A DNA stretch of 64,000 nucleotides from Thermithiobacillus plumbiphilus (GCF_038070005.1 NZ_JBBPCO010000007.1:1-64000), one strand, 5' to 3'. Shown: positions 37,752-48,180, numbered from the stretch's first letter. Numbers and translations: made by a program. Notes: generated by a model not told the origin, from the letters alone.

Positions 37752-38000
37752 ATGCAAGTCACGCTCTTGAAGTCCAAATGGTGCCCCACCTGCCCCGAAG
37801 CGGAGCGGGTCTGGGAAGAGGTCGCCCGCCAGCGGCCGATCGAATATCAGGCCCTGGATGTTGCGGACCGCGCGGGCCGCACGCTCATCAGCAATCTGCG
37901 CATCAAATCCGTGCCGGCGCTGCTGGTGGACGGCAAGCTCAAGTGGGTAGGGGTACACAGTCTGGGAGAGGCACTGAAGCTGGTGGACGAGGGCGCCTGA
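37752..38000 (+). CDS. Small thioredoxin/glutaredoxin-like protein
   Basis: An 82-residue thioredoxin-fold protein with active-site Cys11-Pro-Thr-Cys14 and the cis-proline segment [10 protein letters not shown]. It is shorter than thioredoxin and close to glutaredoxin size, so it probably reduces or exchanges disulfides in a specific partner. The start follows AGAGGAG, and it shares an intergenic FNR box with the hemerythrin gene. Confidence 0.78.
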   Translation: MQVTLLKSKWCPTCPEAERVWEEVARQRPIEYQALDVADRAGRTLISNLRIKSVPALLVDGKLKWVGVHSLGEALKLVDEGA

Positions 38001-38100
38001 ACCGACCTCCTTGCGCAGTGGTCCTGCGAGGACTATTTCTGAAGAAACTTTCTGGTGTGTCGTTAATCAATGGCAAGCCAGCCACTTCTTCAGGAATCTT

Positions 38101-39282
38101 ATGAAACCCAGCATCCTGCGCAACATGCTCCTGTCCTTCCTGGGCTTTGGCCTCCTGATGGGCATGGTATTTCCCTTCTACGCCAATCTCTTCGTCGACT
38201 GGAAACCCGGCATGCTGCCCTTTTTCGTGGCGGGATGCCTGGTGGCCGGTCTGGTCATGGGTATTCTGAATTATTTCATCTTCAAGCGGGTGCTGCTGGC
38301 CAAACTGGAACGCATTTCCTCGGTTGCCAACGCCATCAGCAGGAATGATCTGCGCCACCACTGCAAGATCGAAAGCCATGATACCGTCGGCGTAATCGTG
38401 CAGAGCTTCAATCAGATGGCCGGCAATCTGCGCGACCTGATCGGCCAGGTGGCGGGGCTTGGGCAGTCGGTTGATGATGGCGCCGGTGCCATCCAGGGCG
38501 CGATGGGCCAGGTCAACCGCCAGTTGCAGACCCAGGAAAGCGGCGTTGGGCGGATGGTCGAGTCCATGCGCGAACTGTCCAGCACTGTCGCGGAGATTGC
38601 CCGGAATGCTGGCGAAGTGGCGGGTTCGGCCGGCAGGACGGCGGAGCTGGCCCAGACTGGCGGGCAGGTGGTGCAGGAAGCGGTGGGTGGCATGCAGCGC
38701 ATCGACAAGGTGGTCAGCCAGGCCGCGCAGGCGGTTGGTGCGCTGGGCGAGAAATCCGACCAGATCGGCGCTATCGTCGCCGTCATCAATGACATTGCCG
38801 ATCAGACCAATCTCTTGGCGCTCAATGCCGCCATCGAGGCGGCGCGGGCCGGCGAGCAGGGACGCGGCTTTGCCGTGGTCGCTGATGAAGTCAGAAAGCT
38901 CGCCGAAAAGACCGCCAAGGCCACCGGCGAGATCAATGGCATGATCCAGGGCATCCAGCTGGAAACCCGCCAGGCGGTGACTGCCATGCAAAGCGGGGTG
39001 CAGGAAGTGCAGACCGGGGTGAGCAAGGCCCATGCGGCGGGTCAATCGCTACGCGAAATCGTCGACAGCATCGACCGGGTCAGCCGCAGGATCCAGCAGA
39101 TCGCTGCAGGCGCCGAAGCGCAATCGGCGGTGGTGGATGGCATGGAGCGCCAGGTGCAGGAAATCCGCGCCTTCACCCAGTCCACGGCCGCCGAGACCCG
39201 TCAGGCCGGACAGGTCAGCCAGCAGCTGGCCGGTAAGGCCTCGGATCTGCGCCAGATGCTGGGGCGCTTTCAGCTTAAATAG
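38101..39282 (+). CDS. Methyl-accepting chemotaxis protein without periplasmic domain
   Basis: A 393-residue chemoreceptor. Two membrane helices (about residues 9-28 and 39-63) are separated by only some ten residues, so there is no periplasmic ligand domain. A HAMP region follows, and then the cytoplasmic signalling hairpin with the highly conserved tip around [19 protein letters not shown] and [16 protein letters not shown]. It probably senses membrane state, redox or an intracellular signal. No che genes are nearby. The start follows AGGAA. Confidence 0.92.
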   Translation: MKPSILRNMLLSFLGFGLLMGMVFPFYANLFVDWKPGMLPFFVAGCLVAGLVMGILNYFIFKRVLLAKLERISSVANAISRNDLRHHCKIESHDTVGVIVQSFNQMAGNLRDLIGQVAGLGQSVDDGAGAIQGAMGQVNRQLQTQESGVGRMVESMRELSSTVAEIARNAGEVAGSAGRTAELAQTGGQVVQEAVGGMQRIDKVVSQAAQAVGALGEKSDQIGAIVAVINDIADQTNLLALNAAIEAARAGEQGRGFAVVADEVRKLAEKTAKATGEINGMIQGIQLETRQAVTAMQSGVQEVQTGVSKAHAAGQSLREIVDSIDRVSRRIQQIAAGAEAQSAVVDGMERQVQEIRAFTQSTAAETRQAGQVSQQLAGKASDLRQMLGRFQLK

Positions 39283-39377
39283 AGCGGGCTTGATCGGTCC
39301 ATAAACATTCCTCCCTTGCCCCAGCAGGCTTCCTGGCCCAAACTCAGGATATTTCCGTTTTCGCTCGGGGAGTCTGC

Positions 39378-40793
39378 ATGTCATCCAGCAACACGCAGTT
39401 TGATCTTCTTGTCATCGGCAGTGGTCCGGGCGGTTACCGGGCCGCCGTGCTGGCCGCCCTGCGCGGCCGGAAAGTCGCCATCATCGAGCGCCAGACCTGG
39501 GGCGGCACCTGTCTCAACCGCGGCTGCGTGCCCAAAAAAGACTGGCATCACAGCGCCAAGCTGATCAACAAAAGCAAGGGCTTCGCCAAGCGCGGCATCG
39601 TCGGCGGCGCGCTGCAGGGCGACATGAACGTCGCCTGGCAACACCAGCATGAAGTGGTCAAGACGGTGCGGGAGAGCTACGTCGATTACCTGCAGCGACT
39701 TGGCATAGAGCAGTTCACCGGCCACGGCCGCTTTCTTGATCCGCATACGGTCGCGGTGGAAAACGGCCGGGGACAGACGCAGATCAGCGCCAGCCACATC
39801 ATCATCGCCACGGGCTCCTCGCCACGCATGCCGGCCGGCATCACGCCCGCATCCGGACGTATCCTGCACAGCGACATGCTGTTTGACGAGGCCGCACCGA
39901 CTGGCAAGCGGGTCGTGGTGGTCGGTGGCGGCGTGATCGGCACCGAGTTCGCCTTCATCTTCCAGATGCTTGGCAAGGAAGTGACCTGGATCACCAACAG
40001 CAAGCCGCTTTCCAAAACCCTCTACACGCCGCAAGCCCTGGGCGCGCTCAACAAGGCGCTCAAGGCCGCCGGCGTCGAGCCGCGCAGCCGTTGCCGGCTC
40101 GAATCCGCCGAGGTCACGGACGAAGGCGTGCGCCTGGCCCTGCAAAACGGCGAGACGGTGGAGGCCGACTGGGTCCTCATCGCTGCCGGCCGCACCCCCT
40201 ATACCGCAGAGTTGGGCCTTGAAAATACCGGGGTGAAGCGCGACGCCAAGGGCTTCGTCCAGGCCACCGATTATCTCCAGACCGCCGAGAAGCACATCTA
40301 CGCCATTGGTGACGTGGTAGGGCCCTATCTCACCGCCAATCAGGCGCTTGCCGACGCCACCCTGGCGGTGAGCAACATCATCGACGGCAATACCAGAAAG
40401 CGGGATCCGCTCTGGGTGCCGGAGCTGGTGTACTCGGCCCTGGAACTGGGGCGTCTGGGCATGAACGACGACATGGCCGAGGATGAGGAGCTGGAGCCGG
40501 CGGTCGGCTTCGCCGCCTTCGAGACCTCTCCAAAGGCCATGGGGCAGGGCGATACCGAAGGCTTCGTGCGCATTCTCGCGGACATGGACAGCGGTCAGTT
40601 GCTGGGCGGAGAAGTGATTGGCGATGAGGCCGGTGAGATCATCCACCTGCTGGCGCTGGCGCCGGATCGCGACACGGCCCTGAAATGGATTGCCGAGGGC
40701 CGCTACAACCATCCGGCGCGCTCCGAGGAGATTCTCAACGCCACCGAGACCCTGGCCTCGCAGTGGGGACTGGGTGAGCAGATCTTTGGTTAA
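39378..40793 (+). CDS. Dihydrolipoamide-dehydrogenase-like flavoprotein
   Basis: A 471-residue class I pyridine-nucleotide disulfide oxidoreductase with an FAD-binding GSGPGGY, the redox pair Cys45 and Cys50 (GGTCLNRGCVPKK), an NAD-binding GGGVIGTEF, an FAD segment AIGDV, and a dimerisation domain whose end holds the catalytic-type HP (NHPARSEE). No E1 or E2 subunits of a 2-oxoacid dehydrogenase are nearby. It might serve a lipoyl-carrying protein, possibly one modified by the ligase at 15.2 kb, but this is only a guess. Confidence 0.85.
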   Translation: MSSSNTQFDLLVIGSGPGGYRAAVLAALRGRKVAIIERQTWGGTCLNRGCVPKKDWHHSAKLINKSKGFAKRGIVGGALQGDMNVAWQHQHEVVKTVRESYVDYLQRLGIEQFTGHGRFLDPHTVAVENGRGQTQISASHIIIATGSSPRMPAGITPASGRILHSDMLFDEAAPTGKRVVVVGGGVIGTEFAFIFQMLGKEVTWITNSKPLSKTLYTPQALGALNKALKAAGVEPRSRCRLESAEVTDEGVRLALQNGETVEADWVLIAAGRTPYTAELGLENTGVKRDAKGFVQATDYLQTAEKHIYAIGDVVGPYLTANQALADATLAVSNIIDGNTRKRDPLWVPELVYSALELGRLGMNDDMAEDEELEPAVGFAAFETSPKAMGQGDTEGFVRILADMDSGQLLGGEVIGDEAGEIIHLLALAPDRDTALKWIAEGRYNHPARSEEILNATETLASQWGLGEQIFG

Positions 40794-40802
40794 GACAGCC
40801 TT

Positions 40803-41468
40803 TTAAGCTAGCCGCGCCTGCAAAAAGGCGCTGATGTCTGCAATCTCCTCGCGGCTGACCTGGTGCTGCATCGGATAACGATGCCAGTCCACCGGGTAGC
40901 CGCGCTCGGTGAGCTGCTGGCGGGCGCGCTCGGCCTGGGTGATCGGGATCAGGGAATCATGCTCGCCATGGGCAAGAAAGATCGGCAGGCCGCGATTGGC
41001 AGAGGCCGCCTCGCGGTCCAGGCTGTCCGGAAAGGGCAGATAGGTCGATAGCGCAATCGTGCCGGCCAGCCGCTCGGGGTAGCGCAGGCTGGCATGCAGG
41101 GCGATCACGCCACCCTGGGAAAAGCCCGCGACAATGATCCGGGACGGCGCCACCCCGCGTTCGCGCTCCCGGTCAATCAGCCGGGAAACCGCCGCGACCG
41201 AGGTACGGATGCCGGTTTCATCCACCAGCATGCCAAGATCCGGGTGCGCGATGTCATACCAGGCCCGCATCACGTAGCCGCCATTGATGCTGACCGCCTG
41301 GCGTGGCGCATGCGGAAAAACAAAACGCAAGGCCGAAGGCAGCTTCAGCTCCGGCACGAAAGGCTCGAAGTCATGCCCGCTGGCACCCAGCCCATGCAGC
41401 CAGATCACGCTGGCATCCGGTTGTGGCCCTGTTTCCAGTTCCACCGTTTCCAGGGCGACTATATCCAT
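40803..41468 (-). CDS. Carboxylesterase/phospholipase, alpha/beta hydrolase
   Basis: A 221-residue alpha/beta hydrolase of the small carboxylesterase (EstB/LYPLA) family: LHGLGASG oxyanion segment, nucleophile Ser117 in GFSQGG, an acid in GEHDSLIP and a His near the C-terminus. ATG 41468 follows GAGGAGAG. It is the last of three minus-strand genes (globin, membrane-anchored protein, esterase). Natural substrate unknown. Confidence 0.87.
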   Translation of the reverse strand: MDIVALETVELETGPQPDASVIWLHGLGASGHDFEPFVPELKLPSALRFVFPHAPRQAVSINGGYVMRAWYDIAHPDLGMLVDETGIRTSVAAVSRLIDRERERGVAPSRIIVAGFSQGGVIALHASLRYPERLAGTIALSTYLPFPDSLDREAASANRGLPIFLAHGEHDSLIPITQAERARQQLTERGYPVDWHRYPMQHQVSREEIADISAFLQARLA

Positions 41469-41484
41469 TCCACTCTCCTCGTGA

Positions 41485-41925
41485 TCAGTCCTGGGGACTC
41501 TGGGCATGTTGCGCCAGCCAGTCCATATCAAGCTCCCAGTGTACCTGTTCGATGCCCGGCTGCGCCTCGACCGTCAGTCGCGTCAGCTTTTGCATCTGCG
41601 AGATTTCCTGCTGGGCGGCCTGATAGGCCGGGCTGTCGAAGGCGGCCTGACGCAGTTCCGGGTGGATCGCCCAGATCACCCGGAAGGCCGGCATCGCCGG
41701 GCTGCGTGGGGTGCTGACCACCGCCACCGGGCCTTCGACGCGCAGTACCCGAAAGGGGTAGGGATAATCGCGCAGGGCCGGAATTGATTCCAGGGCAGAG
41801 TTCAGCGCCGCCACCCGCGGATCCGGGCGCAGCAGCCAGCCTGTCAGCAGCATTGATGCCGCCAGTGCCAGTATCAGCCAGACCTTGCGTGATCCCAGCC
41901 AAGCTCCGGAAACCTTGCCCCGCAT
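41485..41925 (-). CDS. Conserved membrane-anchored protein of unknown function
   Basis: A 146-residue protein with one N-terminal membrane helix (VWLILALAASMLLTGWLL) and a soluble remainder, presumably periplasmic. I did not recognise a domain. It starts two bases after the globin stop and ends 16 bases before the esterase start, so the three form an operon. Confidence 0.6.
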   Translation of the reverse strand: MRGKVSGAWLGSRKVWLILALAASMLLTGWLLRPDPRVAALNSALESIPALRDYPYPFRVLRVEGPVAVVSTPRSPAMPAFRVIWAIHPELRQAAFDSPAYQAAQQEISQMQKLTRLTVEAQPGIEQVHWELDMDWLAQHAQSPQD

Positions 41926-41927
41926 GC

Positions 41928-42326
41928 TCAAGCTTCACCCTGATTGCGCATGTGATCGGCCAGTCGCGCGAAGGCACCATATAATTCCTGACGCAGCGCC
42001 TCATCGTCGACCGTCTCACGCAGTGCCAGATCCATGCACATCAGCCACTGATCCCGTTCCGCCTCGCCAATGGCAAAGGGAAAATGACGCATGCGCAGGC
42101 GCGGATGGCCAAACTGCTGCACATAATGCTGCGGCCCGCCCAGCCAGCCGCTCAGGAACATGTAGAGCTTGTCCGCCGAGCCACCCAGGTCCACGGGGTG
42201 CAGCTTGCGCACGCCGTATGCCTCCGGCAGTTCGTCCATGTGGGCATAAAAGCGCTCGACCAGTTTGCGCACGGCTGGCTCGCCGCCAATTCTTTCATAA
42301 GGGGTGCTTGGTGTTTCTGCCTGCAT
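41928..42326 (-). CDS. Group II truncated hemoglobin
   Basis: A 132-residue globin. The proximal heme His81 lies in HPRLRMRHFPF and the conserved Trp94 in RDQWLMCMD, both hallmarks of group II truncated hemoglobins (TrHbO). Such proteins bind O2 or NO and may detoxify NO or peroxide. ATG 42326 follows TGGAG; an upstream ATG at 42353 has no such site. Confidence 0.9.
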   Translation of the reverse strand: MQAETPSTPYERIGGEPAVRKLVERFYAHMDELPEAYGVRKLHPVDLGGSADKLYMFLSGWLGGPQHYVQQFGHPRLRMRHFPFAIGEAERDQWLMCMDLALRETVDDEALRQELYGAFARLADHMRNQGEA

Positions 42327-42647
42327 TCCGTTTCTCCAGATGCCCTTGGGCATTACTCGGTCCTGCTCATGACATGGGGGCCTTCCGGTTTGCTGTCAAG
42401 CCTTGCATCGTATCCTGTGGATAATTTTGTTTGTAAGTTGAAAAAGGCCATCCTCAGGCATGTCAGGCCAGAGAAAAGGCAACTGGAATGACGGACTTCA
42501 AATATCAGGAAATACTTCATTTCCAGCATTTCCGGGATCAGGACAAGGCTGGAAAAAACTGTTTTCGTCGTCGCAATCCGTGCAATGCCTGGCTGTGTAA
42601 AACTCCGTGGAATTCCTGTCTGCCGGCAGGGTCTGGCGGGTGATCGG
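42327..42647. other. Intergenic region with no supported gene
   Basis: About 320 bases between the globin start and the trmB stop. It is more AT-rich than its surroundings and must contain the promoter of the minus-strand globin operon. A 51-codon plus-strand frame at 42488-42643 has only a weak ribosome site and no recognisable features, so I do not call it a gene. No FNR box or clear terminator is seen. Confidence 0.5.
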
Positions 42648-43337
42648 CTATTCCTTGCGAAATGCCAGGTCGAACACGGCATGCCCAAGCCTTGTTCCAC
42701 GGCGCTCGAATTTCGTCGGAATGCGGTTTTCAGGGCGTGGCGCGAAATTCCCCTTGCCAGCCAGGTTGCGCAGGCCGGGTAGCGTTTCGAGTACCTCCAT
42801 CATCTGCTCGGCATAGTCGGCCCAGTCAGTGGCCAGTTGCAATTCACCACCGGGCCTGAGCCGATCGCGCAGGATTTCGGCAAATGCAGCCTGTATCAGT
42901 CTGCGTTTGTGATGCTTCTTTTTATGCCAGGGATCAGGGAACTGAATGTAAATGGCGTCCAGCGACTCTGCCACTATGCGGTCCCGCAGGAATTCCTGGG
43001 CATCGCTGCTTTCGACCCGGACATGGTCGCAATGCTGTGCCGCAAGGGCCTGCAGCAATTTGCCGATGCCGGGCCGATACACTTCCAGACCAATGAAATT
43101 CCAGTCTGGACGCGCCAGAGCCAGGCTCGCCAGATGCTCGCCGTTGCCAAAACCGATCTCCAGGCCCACCGGAGCACTGCGGCCGAACAGGGTGAGCATA
43201 TCCAGTTGTCGTGGCTGCGCGGGAATGCCGTAGCGCGGCAGCAACTGTTCCAGGGCTTGCATCTGGGCAGGCGTGATGCGGCCTTCACGGCGGACGAAAC
43301 TGCGAATCTGGCGTTGCGGTGGCAGGGAATCGGTCAT
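42648..43337 (-). CDS. trmB: tRNA (guanine-N7-)-methyltransferase
   Basis: A 229-residue SAM-dependent methyltransferase that makes m7G46 in tRNA. Signatures are the SAM motif GLEIGFGNGEHL, the FPDPWHKKKHHKRRL block and TDWADYAEQMMEVL. ATG 43337 starts at the family N-terminus; the frame is open to 43397 but that part is not conserved. A housekeeping gene that marks the end of the anaerobic island. Confidence 0.95.
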   Translation of the reverse strand: MTDSLPPQRQIRSFVRREGRITPAQMQALEQLLPRYGIPAQPRQLDMLTLFGRSAPVGLEIGFGNGEHLASLALARPDWNFIGLEVYRPGIGKLLQALAAQHCDHVRVESSDAQEFLRDRIVAESLDAIYIQFPDPWHKKKHHKRRLIQAAFAEILRDRLRPGGELQLATDWADYAEQMMEVLETLPGLRNLAGKGNFAPRPENRIPTKFERRGTRLGHAVFDLAFRKE

Positions 43338-43517
43338 GTCGGGTCTTTTCAGGGTGGTCCTGAGGCGAAGGGCCAGGGAGATCAGCGGCTGTATCATAGC
43401 GGCCTGGGAAACAGGGTCAAGGCAGTCTCAGCCCTGTTCGCAATCCCTGTCGGCGCGCAACTTGTAAAAACGGCGGAATATCCTAGATTGAAGGTAACGC
43501 GCCTGATCAGGGTACCG

Positions 43518-43539
43518 GGGCCGGTGCGCGTGCCGGCCC
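43518..43539. other. GC-rich hairpin upstream of the GGDEF-EAL gene
   Basis: GGGCCGG and CCGGCCC pair across eight bases. There is no T-run. It lies in the 280-base gap between trmB and the GGDEF-EAL gene, where I see nothing else definite. Confidence 0.3.
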
Positions 43540-43620
43540 TTGATGATCCCTGTCAGGTTTTTGCCCGGCATTTGAGCCGGCATTGAACTCTTCCGCCAGC
43601 ATGGACCAGAACGCACCCGC

Positions 43621-45474
43621 ATGAATGCATTTCCAGACAAGAAGAAAAAGTCCCCGCCAGGACGGAATGGGCAGAGCGCGGTGCCGGTCGGGCAGGTACA
43701 GCAGGAAAATCCGGCCCTGCTCGCGTCCCTGAACGAGGTCGAATGGCTGCGGTCCCAGAACCAGTCGCTCAAGCGCATTCTGGCACAGCTTCATGGTCTG
43801 CTCGACGCCTTCCCCGATCCGGTGTTCATGAAGGACGAACGCAACGCCTGGATATACGCCAATCCGGCCATCCTCGAATTGTTTCGGTTGCCCGCCGATG
43901 CCTATCAGGGAAAAACCGACGGGGAACTGCTGCCTGCCAGGGATGCTGCCAAATGCATCGCCAGCGATCTGAAAACCATCCAGTCGCGCCACCTGAGTCT
44001 CAGCGAGGAAATCTTCCCCGGCGTGGATGGCGAGGTGCGTTATTTCGAAGTCTATAAGATGCCCCTGTTCGACCGGAGCAATGGCGAGTATCAGGGATTG
44101 ATCGGCATCGGACGCGACGTCACCGCGCGCAAGCAGGCCCAGCATGAACTTGAGCACAGTCTGGCGCGCAACCGGCGTCTTGCCGAACACGATGAGCTGA
44201 CCGGTCTCTATAACCGCCGTCAGTTCCGCCAGTTGCTGGAAAAGCGTCTGGCGGAGGCGGCAACAGGCCATGCCATGCTGCTCGTCGATATCGACAATTT
44301 CCGGTTCGTCAACGACACCTTTGGCCATGAGCGCGGTGACGCTTATATTTTGAGTCTGTCCTCGCTGCTCTTTGCCAACATGGGCCCGGGCGAGCTACTG
44401 GCGCGATCGGGTGGTGACGAGTTTTCACTTTTGATTCCCTTCACGAGTATCGAGGAGGTGAGCAGCCGGGCCCAGACCCTGTTGTCACTCTTCAGCCGCC
44501 AGGGCGAGGCCCTGGAAAGTGACGGCTTCTCGCCACCCACGGTCTCCATCGGCATCAGCCTGTCCGATAATGCCGGCAGTGCCGGTGAATTGCTCATGCA
44601 GGCGGATCTTGCCATGCACCAGGCGAAATCTGCCGGACGCAATACGGTATGTTTCTACGAACCGGCACAGCGCGATGATGTCTCGCGACGCCTGGGGCTT
44701 TATGGCCGCATCAAATCCCTGCTGCGTCAGCCCGACAGCCTCACGCTCCACTTCCAGCCCATCGTTGATCTGCAAAGCGGGGCCTGGCTGAAGGCCGAGG
44801 CCCTGTTGCGCCTGTGCCGGCCTGGGCAGGAAGATCTCTCGCCCTATGAGCTGGTCACCACCGCCGAGCAGTTTGGCTTGATGGGCGAACTCAGCCGGCG
44901 CGTGATCGACATGGCCTTTTCACAGAAGGCTGCCTGGGCTGGCTCCGGCATCCCCGGCATCACGCTGAGCATCAACCTGTCCGGCCAGAATTTCGACGAT
45001 CTGAAATTGCTCGAATACATCTTCGAACGGGCCCACCACTATCGCATCGTGCCGGATGAAATCATCTTCGAGGTCACCGAAAGTCAGGCCATGCGCAATC
45101 TGGCCAAGTCCGCGCACTTCATTGCCACGCTGCAGGAGGTCGGCTTTCAATTCGCGCTCGATGATTTCGGTGTCGATTTCGCCTCCTTCAATTATCTCAA
45201 ACGCCTGCCGGTCAATATCATCAAGATCGACGGCAGCTTCATCCGTGACATCGACAGCTGTCCGCGCGACCAGGCCCTGACCCGCGCCATCTGCGAAATT
45301 GCCCGGGCCTTTGGCATGCAAACGGTGGCCGAGCAGATCGAGAATGCCGAGACCCTGGCCCGTTTGCGAGAGATCGGCGTGTCCTATGGCCAGGGTTGGT
45401 ATTTCGCCAGGGCCATGCCGGCTGAAATCTTTGCGGCGCAATGGGGCGTACAGTCCGCCTGCCCTCAGCCCTGA
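43621..45474 (+). CDS. PAS-GGDEF-EAL cyclic-di-GMP protein
   Basis: A 617-residue soluble protein: a PAS domain (about residues 55-170), a GGDEF domain with intact GGDEF at 264-268, and an EAL domain with EAL at 393-395 plus the DDFG and KIDGSFI motifs needed for catalysis. So both synthesis and breakdown of cyclic-di-GMP are possible. The RxxD inhibitory site is not seen before GGDEF. The PAS domain probably binds the controlling signal. No membrane segment. The ATG has no strong ribosome site. Confidence 0.92.
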   Translation: MNAFPDKKKKSPPGRNGQSAVPVGQVQQENPALLASLNEVEWLRSQNQSLKRILAQLHGLLDAFPDPVFMKDERNAWIYANPAILELFRLPADAYQGKTDGELLPARDAAKCIASDLKTIQSRHLSLSEEIFPGVDGEVRYFEVYKMPLFDRSNGEYQGLIGIGRDVTARKQAQHELEHSLARNRRLAEHDELTGLYNRRQFRQLLEKRLAEAATGHAMLLVDIDNFRFVNDTFGHERGDAYILSLSSLLFANMGPGELLARSGGDEFSLLIPFTSIEEVSSRAQTLLSLFSRQGEALESDGFSPPTVSIGISLSDNAGSAGELLMQADLAMHQAKSAGRNTVCFYEPAQRDDVSRRLGLYGRIKSLLRQPDSLTLHFQPIVDLQSGAWLKAEALLRLCRPGQEDLSPYELVTTAEQFGLMGELSRRVIDMAFSQKAAWAGSGIPGITLSINLSGQNFDDLKLLEYIFERAHHYRIVPDEIIFEVTESQAMRNLAKSAHFIATLQEVGFQFALDDFGVDFASFNYLKRLPVNIIKIDGSFIRDIDSCPRDQALTRAICEIARAFGMQTVAEQIENAETLARLREIGVSYGQGWYFARAMPAEIFAAQWGVQSACPQP

Positions 45475-45590
45475 GCAGCGCCTTCACTTTATGCGCCTGG
45501 GCAGGTGCATTGCTCTCGACCCGTTATCACCCTAAAATCAGCGGTTTTCGATGATCCGCCCGGCACCATACCGGGCGCGCTGGAGTGATG

Positions 45591-46085
45591 ATGGAAAAGA
45601 TCCTCGTGGGCGTGGTAATGGGCAGTCAGAGCGACTGGGAGGTGATGCAGCATGCCGCCCATGCCCTGACTGCATTGGGCGTGCCCTTCGAAGCGCGTGT
45701 GGTCTCTGCCCATCGCACGCCCGATCTGCTGTTTGACTACGCCGCCAGCGCGGCGGGGCGCGGCCTGCGCTGCATCATTGCCGGCGCCGGTGGTGCGGCG
45801 CACCTGCCGGGCATGCTCGCGGCCAAGACCACCGTGCCCGTGCTCGGGGTGCCGGTACCCTCGAAGTATCTCAAGGGCATGGATTCATTGCTTTCCATCG
45901 TGCAGATGCCCAAGGGCATTCCCGTGGCCACCTTTGCCATCGGCGAGGCCGGTGCGGCCAATGCCGGTCTGTTTGCCGCCGCCATGCTGGCCTGCGCGGA
46001 TGCGGTGCTGGCACAGCGGCTGGCTGACTTTCGCGCCCAGCAGACCGAGTCCGTGCTCGCCAAGCAATTGCCGGATATCGCGTGA
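45591..46085 (+). CDS. purE: N5-carboxyaminoimidazole ribonucleotide mutase
   Basis: A 164-residue PurE with [14 protein letters not shown] and the [12 protein letters not shown] loop. It works with PurK in purine synthesis. Three starts stand in tandem (GTG 45585, ATG 45588, ATG 45591); the last has the best distance to GGAG. Confidence 0.95.
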   Translation: MEKILVGVVMGSQSDWEVMQHAAHALTALGVPFEARVVSAHRTPDLLFDYAASAAGRGLRCIIAGAGGAAHLPGMLAAKTTVPVLGVPVPSKYLKGMDSLLSIVQMPKGIPVATFAIGEAGAANAGLFAAAMLACADAVLAQRLADFRAQQTESVLAKQLPDIA

Positions 46086-47218
46086 TCCTCCCCGAAGCGA
46101 CCCTGGGCGTGCTCGGCGGTGGCCAACTCGGGCGCATGTTCACCATGGCCGCGCGCACCCTGGGCTATCGTGTCGTCGTGCTCGACCCCGACCCGCATAG
46201 TCCCGCCGGCAGCGTGGCCGACGAGCAGATCATTGCCCCTTATGCCGATGAAGCGGCACTGACGGTCCTGGCCGGGCGCTGTGCCGCAGTGACCACCGAG
46301 TTCGAGAACGTGCCTGCGGCCAGTCTGGATTTCCTGGCGGATCGCTGCCTCGTGCGACCAGGGGCCGCCGCGTTGCGCGTGGCCCAGGATCGGATCCAGG
46401 AAAAGACCTGGCTACGCGGGCAGGGCTTTGCCACCGCGCCTTTCGCCGTGGTCCGCAATCGCCGGGATCTCGAGGATGGCTTTGCCGGCATCGGCGGGCC
46501 AGCGCTCCTGAAGGTCAGCCGCTTTGGCTATGACGGCAAGGGCCAGGCACGGGTGGACAGCCTTGAGGAGGTACGCACCGCTTTCAGGGCGATGGGCGAA
46601 GAGGCCTGTGTGCTGGAAGGCTTCCTGCCGCTGGATCGCGAGCTCTCCGTGGTGCTGGCGCGCGGCTGTGATGGCGAAATCGCCAGTTTTCCGGTTGCCG
46701 AGAACCAGCACGAAAACGGCATTCTCGATCTGAGCATCGTACCTGCGCGAGTCGGCCATGCCACCGCGCAACTTGCCAGGGACATGGCCGAAAGCATCGC
46801 CCGGAAGCTCGACTACATCGGCGTGCTGGCGGTCGAATTCTTCCTGCTCAGCGATGGCAGTCTGCGCATCAACGAGATTGCGCCGCGCCCGCACAACAGC
46901 GGTCATTACACCCTGGATGCCTGCCTGACCGACCAGTTCGAGCAGCAGGTGCGCGCACTGTGCGGCCTGCCGCTGGGCGATACCCGTCTGCTCTCGCCGG
47001 TGGTCATGCTCAACCTGCTGGGCGATGTCTGGTGCGGCGAGCGGGCCCGCTGGGAAGCTGTCTTCCGCGAACCGGCAGCCAAGCTGCATCTCTACGGCAA
47101 GCGGGAAGCGCGCGCGGGACGCAAGATGGGACATGTCAACGTGCTGGCGGAAGACGTGGATGACGCCCTCTCCCGGGCCGAGGCCCTGCGCCGCAATCTG
47201 GCCTGCCCCGATCCCTGA
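46082..47218 (+). CDS. purK: N5-carboxyaminoimidazole ribonucleotide synthase
   Basis: A 378-residue ATP-grasp enzyme with [12 protein letters not shown] at the N-terminus and the ATP-grasp segments [13 protein letters not shown] and [14 protein letters not shown]. It starts with GTG overlapping the purE stop by four bases (GTGA), so the pair is coupled. It converts AIR plus bicarbonate and ATP. Confidence 0.95.
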   Translation: MILPEATLGVLGGGQLGRMFTMAARTLGYRVVVLDPDPHSPAGSVADEQIIAPYADEAALTVLAGRCAAVTTEFENVPAASLDFLADRCLVRPGAAALRVAQDRIQEKTWLRGQGFATAPFAVVRNRRDLEDGFAGIGGPALLKVSRFGYDGKGQARVDSLEEVRTAFRAMGEEACVLEGFLPLDRELSVVLARGCDGEIASFPVAENQHENGILDLSIVPARVGHATAQLARDMAESIARKLDYIGVLAVEFFLLSDGSLRINEIAPRPHNSGHYTLDACLTDQFEQQVRALCGLPLGDTRLLSPVVMLNLLGDVWCGERARWEAVFREPAAKLHLYGKREARAGRKMGHVNVLAEDVDDALSRAEALRRNLACPDP

Positions 47219-47246
47219 GAGGCCCATCAGCCAGCGGCGCGACTGC

Positions 47247-48146
47247 TCAGGACAGCAGCTTCGATGCCTCCGCCAGCATGAAATCCTTGAAGCTCTGTGC
47301 CACCACGGACAGGCGCTTGTCCTCCCGGTGTACCAGATACCACTGCCGCTGAATCGGCAGCGTCTTGATATCCAGGACTACCAGTCTCCCAAGTTCCAGC
47401 TCCTGTTTGATGGTGTGCGTGGATACGATGGCCAGGCCCAGGCTTGCCTGCACGGCCTGCTTGATGGCTTCCAGGCTGCTCATCACCATGGCCGTGCGCA
47501 GTTGCACGCCACGCCTTGAAAAGAATTTCTCGGCGGCGCTACGGGTACCGGAGCCAGGCTCGCGCAACACGAACACTTCATCGGCCAGCCGGACCGGGTC
47601 GATGTTCTTCTGACGGGCCAGTGGATGATCCGGCGGTGCGATGACCACCAGCGGATTATAAAGGAAGGCATCCGCCACCATGTTCAGCTCCTCCGGGGGC
47701 TGGCCCATGATCGCCATATCGATTTCATTGTTTTCCAGTTGCTGCAGCAAGGTTTCCCGATTCGCCACGTCCATGCTCACGCCGATGCCGGGATAACGCT
47801 TGTGGAATGCCCCGAGCAGGGTGGGGGCGAAGTAGATGGCAGTGGTCGCCACCGAAATGTTGAGCCGTCCGCGCTGAATGCCCTTCATTTCCTCCAGCAC
47901 CTCCCTGGCTTCGTCGAGCTGTTGGGAGATGTTGCGAGCATAGCGATGCAGTTCGCTTCCGGCATCGGTCAGAAAGATGCGCTTGCCGATCTGCTCGAAA
48001 AGCGGCAGGCCCACCACTTCTTCCAGTTGCTTGATCTGCATTGATACAGCGGGCTGGGTCAGGTAAAGTTCGGAGGCCGCACGGGTATAGCTCAGGTGAC
48101 GGGCCACGGCTTCGAAGACTTTGAGTTGCCGGAAAGTGACGTTCAT
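47247..48146 (-). CDS. cbbR: CbbR, LysR-type regulator of CO2 fixation
   Basis: A 299-residue LysR-family protein with the N-terminal helix-turn-helix (TRAASELYLTQPAVSMQIKQLE) and a two-lobe sensor domain. It is divergent from cbbL, the classical place for CbbR, which activates the operon in response to a metabolite. ATG 48146 is preferred to the GTG directly before it. Confidence 0.93.
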   Translation of the reverse strand: MNVTFRQLKVFEAVARHLSYTRAASELYLTQPAVSMQIKQLEEVVGLPLFEQIGKRIFLTDAGSELHRYARNISQQLDEAREVLEEMKGIQRGRLNISVATTAIYFAPTLLGAFHKRYPGIGVSMDVANRETLLQQLENNEIDMAIMGQPPEELNMVADAFLYNPLVVIAPPDHPLARQKNIDPVRLADEVFVLREPGSGTRSAAEKFFSRRGVQLRTAMVMSSLEAIKQAVQASLGLAIVSTHTIKQELELGRLVVLDIKTLPIQRQWYLVHREDKRLSVVAQSFKDFMLAEASKLLS

Positions 48147-48180
48147 CACTGCAATCCCTGTGTGTCGTATCTTAAGGTAA

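Noticed and set aside
39381-40712. A 443-residue frame antisense to the flavoprotein
   Set aside because: Complement of a clear disulfide oxidoreductase gene; no independent evidence.
42488-42643. A 51-codon plus-strand frame before trmB
   Set aside because: Only a weak AAAAGG upstream, unusual composition and no recognisable motif; treated as non-coding.
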